In this document: positions 6,658-6,929 of the stretch, one piece after another
Position numbering within the stretch: position 1 is the stretch's first letter
Layout: every line of letters starts with the position of its first letter
Source: an uncultured Helicobacter sp.
GTDB taxonomy: Bacteria; Campylobacterota; Campylobacteria; Campylobacterales; Helicobacteraceae
Assembly (NCBI GenBank): GCA_944325475.1
Contig: CALVAF010000066.1
Coordinates: 1 to 6,929 of the forward strand
Length of the DNA: 6,929 bases
Direction of reading: 5' to 3'
Made by a program: the position numbers and the translations under genes
The notes under the pieces: generated by a model
The model's database searches: none
Told to the model about the DNA's origin: nothing
Seen by the model: only the letters and a program-made list of their open reading frames with translations

Positions 6658-6929
6658 TTAGTATCCCTCCTTTTTGAGTGCCAATTCCCTCTTCAACCTC
6701 TTATTCAACTCACGCACCTCTTTTGCAAACTTGAAGTAAGCAATGGGTTTGTAGAGAATAGATTGTAGGGTAGAGAGGTATTGTGGTTTTGATAATATTC
6801 TGCCCCCCCCCCCCCACTAATATTATTAGTATTGTTATTTATGTTATTTTTACTCTTAAGAGTATTAGCTCTAATAAAAGCTTCCCCTAATTGATAAGTA
6901 AAGCATTCTTTTTCTTTTAAAGCTTCCTT
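6658..6929 (-). CDS. Phase-variable surface-polysaccharide biosynthesis protein (transferase-type C-terminus), 5' end outside window
   Basis: Read from the right edge on the minus strand, the frame gives KEALKEKECFTYQLGEAFIR and then ANTLKSK. This resembles the (S/T)YKLGxALIKA signature at the C-terminus of many Campylobacter/Helicobacter glycosyltransferases and sugar-modifying proteins. An Asn-rich linker (NNINNNTNNIS) follows, then 13 G on this strand. As given, the frame reads GGGG, shifts, and stops at TGA 6705-6707, leaving 74 visible residues. With 14 (or 11) G it would instead continue for a 47-residue tail (RILSKPQYLSTLQSILYK, then a basic coiled region KEVRELNKRLKRELALKK) to TAA 6658-6660; with 12 it stops at 6710-6712. 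The long tail looks like real protein and abuts the next ATG, so it is probably the full-length form. The catalytic part is not in the window, so the enzyme type and substrate are unknown. Confidence 0.6.
6665..6672 (-). promoter_or_regulatory. Strong ribosome-binding site for the HAD fragment
   Basis: AAGGAGGG on the minus strand, 7 bp before ATG 6657, is a near-perfect Shine-Dalgarno and fixes that start. It lies inside the last codons of the upstream gene's full-length frame, whose TAA directly precedes the ATG (TAAATG), a layout typical of translational coupling or reinitiation. Confidence 0.7.
6803..6815. repeat. Homopolymer tract C13 / G13 (phase-variation tract)
   Basis: Thirteen consecutive C on the plus strand (G on the coding minus strand) interrupt otherwise AT-rich DNA inside the surface-polysaccharide gene. 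Tracts of this length slip during replication in Helicobacter and Campylobacter, changing the frame. Length 14 or 11 keeps the long C-terminus in frame; 13 and 12 lead to early stops. The exact count is also the base call most prone to sequencing error. Confidence 0.9.

Noticed and set aside
1..6929. CRISPR array, tRNA/rRNA gene, insertion sequence or prophage attachment site
   Set aside because: No spaced direct repeats, cloverleaf-like segments, transposase motifs or terminal inverted repeats were seen on either strand.

Overview
The window looks like a chromosomal segment of an epsilonproteobacterium (Campylobacterota), most likely a Helicobacter, possibly an enterohepatic-type species. 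The DNA is AT-rich and lysine/asparagine-rich in coding content. MnmA has the Helicobacter-style sequence around its two catalytic cysteines, ComEC is the short channel-only form of this group, and the right edge carries a long G homopolymer inside a surface-glycan-type gene, a classic Helicobacter/Campylobacter phase-variation arrangement. The genus call is inference; the species cannot be decided from this sequence.

Layout, left to right. Positions 1-1323 (+) are the 3' part of a large AsmA-like envelope protein whose start lies outside the window. After a 142-bp gap with a TATAAT promoter candidate come a short malic enzyme (1466-2698, +) and, 10 bp downstream, an unrecognised 73-residue protein (2709-2930, +). 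A strong intrinsic terminator ends this pair. The tRNA 2-thiouridylase gene mnmA (3015-4064, +) follows with its own promoter candidate and a terminator hairpin that overlaps its stop codon. A 291-bp gap then holds an unassigned terminator-like hairpin and a TATAAT box ahead of a tandem-domain universal stress protein gene (4356-5180, +). That gene is followed after 28 bp by comEC (5209-6495, +), whose start codon lies inside a perfect 7-bp inverted repeat.

The right end (6526-6929, - strand) is different in character. A gene entering from the right edge has a C-terminal signature of Campylobacter/Helicobacter surface-polysaccharide transferases. It contains 13 consecutive G (on its own strand) in an Asn-rich linker. 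As given, the tract puts the gene out of frame with a 47-residue C-terminal tail; 14 (or 11) G would restore it. The tail's stop codon abuts the ATG of a HAD-family phosphatase gene, itself cut off after 43 codons, close to the end of comEC. This reads as a contingency gene plus a decayed fragment of a surface-glycan locus, joined to core chromosome.

Most genes here are ordinary housekeeping functions: carbon metabolism, tRNA modification, stress response, DNA uptake and envelope. I see no convincing new multi-gene system. The strongest items for a second look are the poly-G switch with three different C-termini, its possible translational coupling to the HAD fragment, the HAD truncation junction, and the hairpin at the comEC start.
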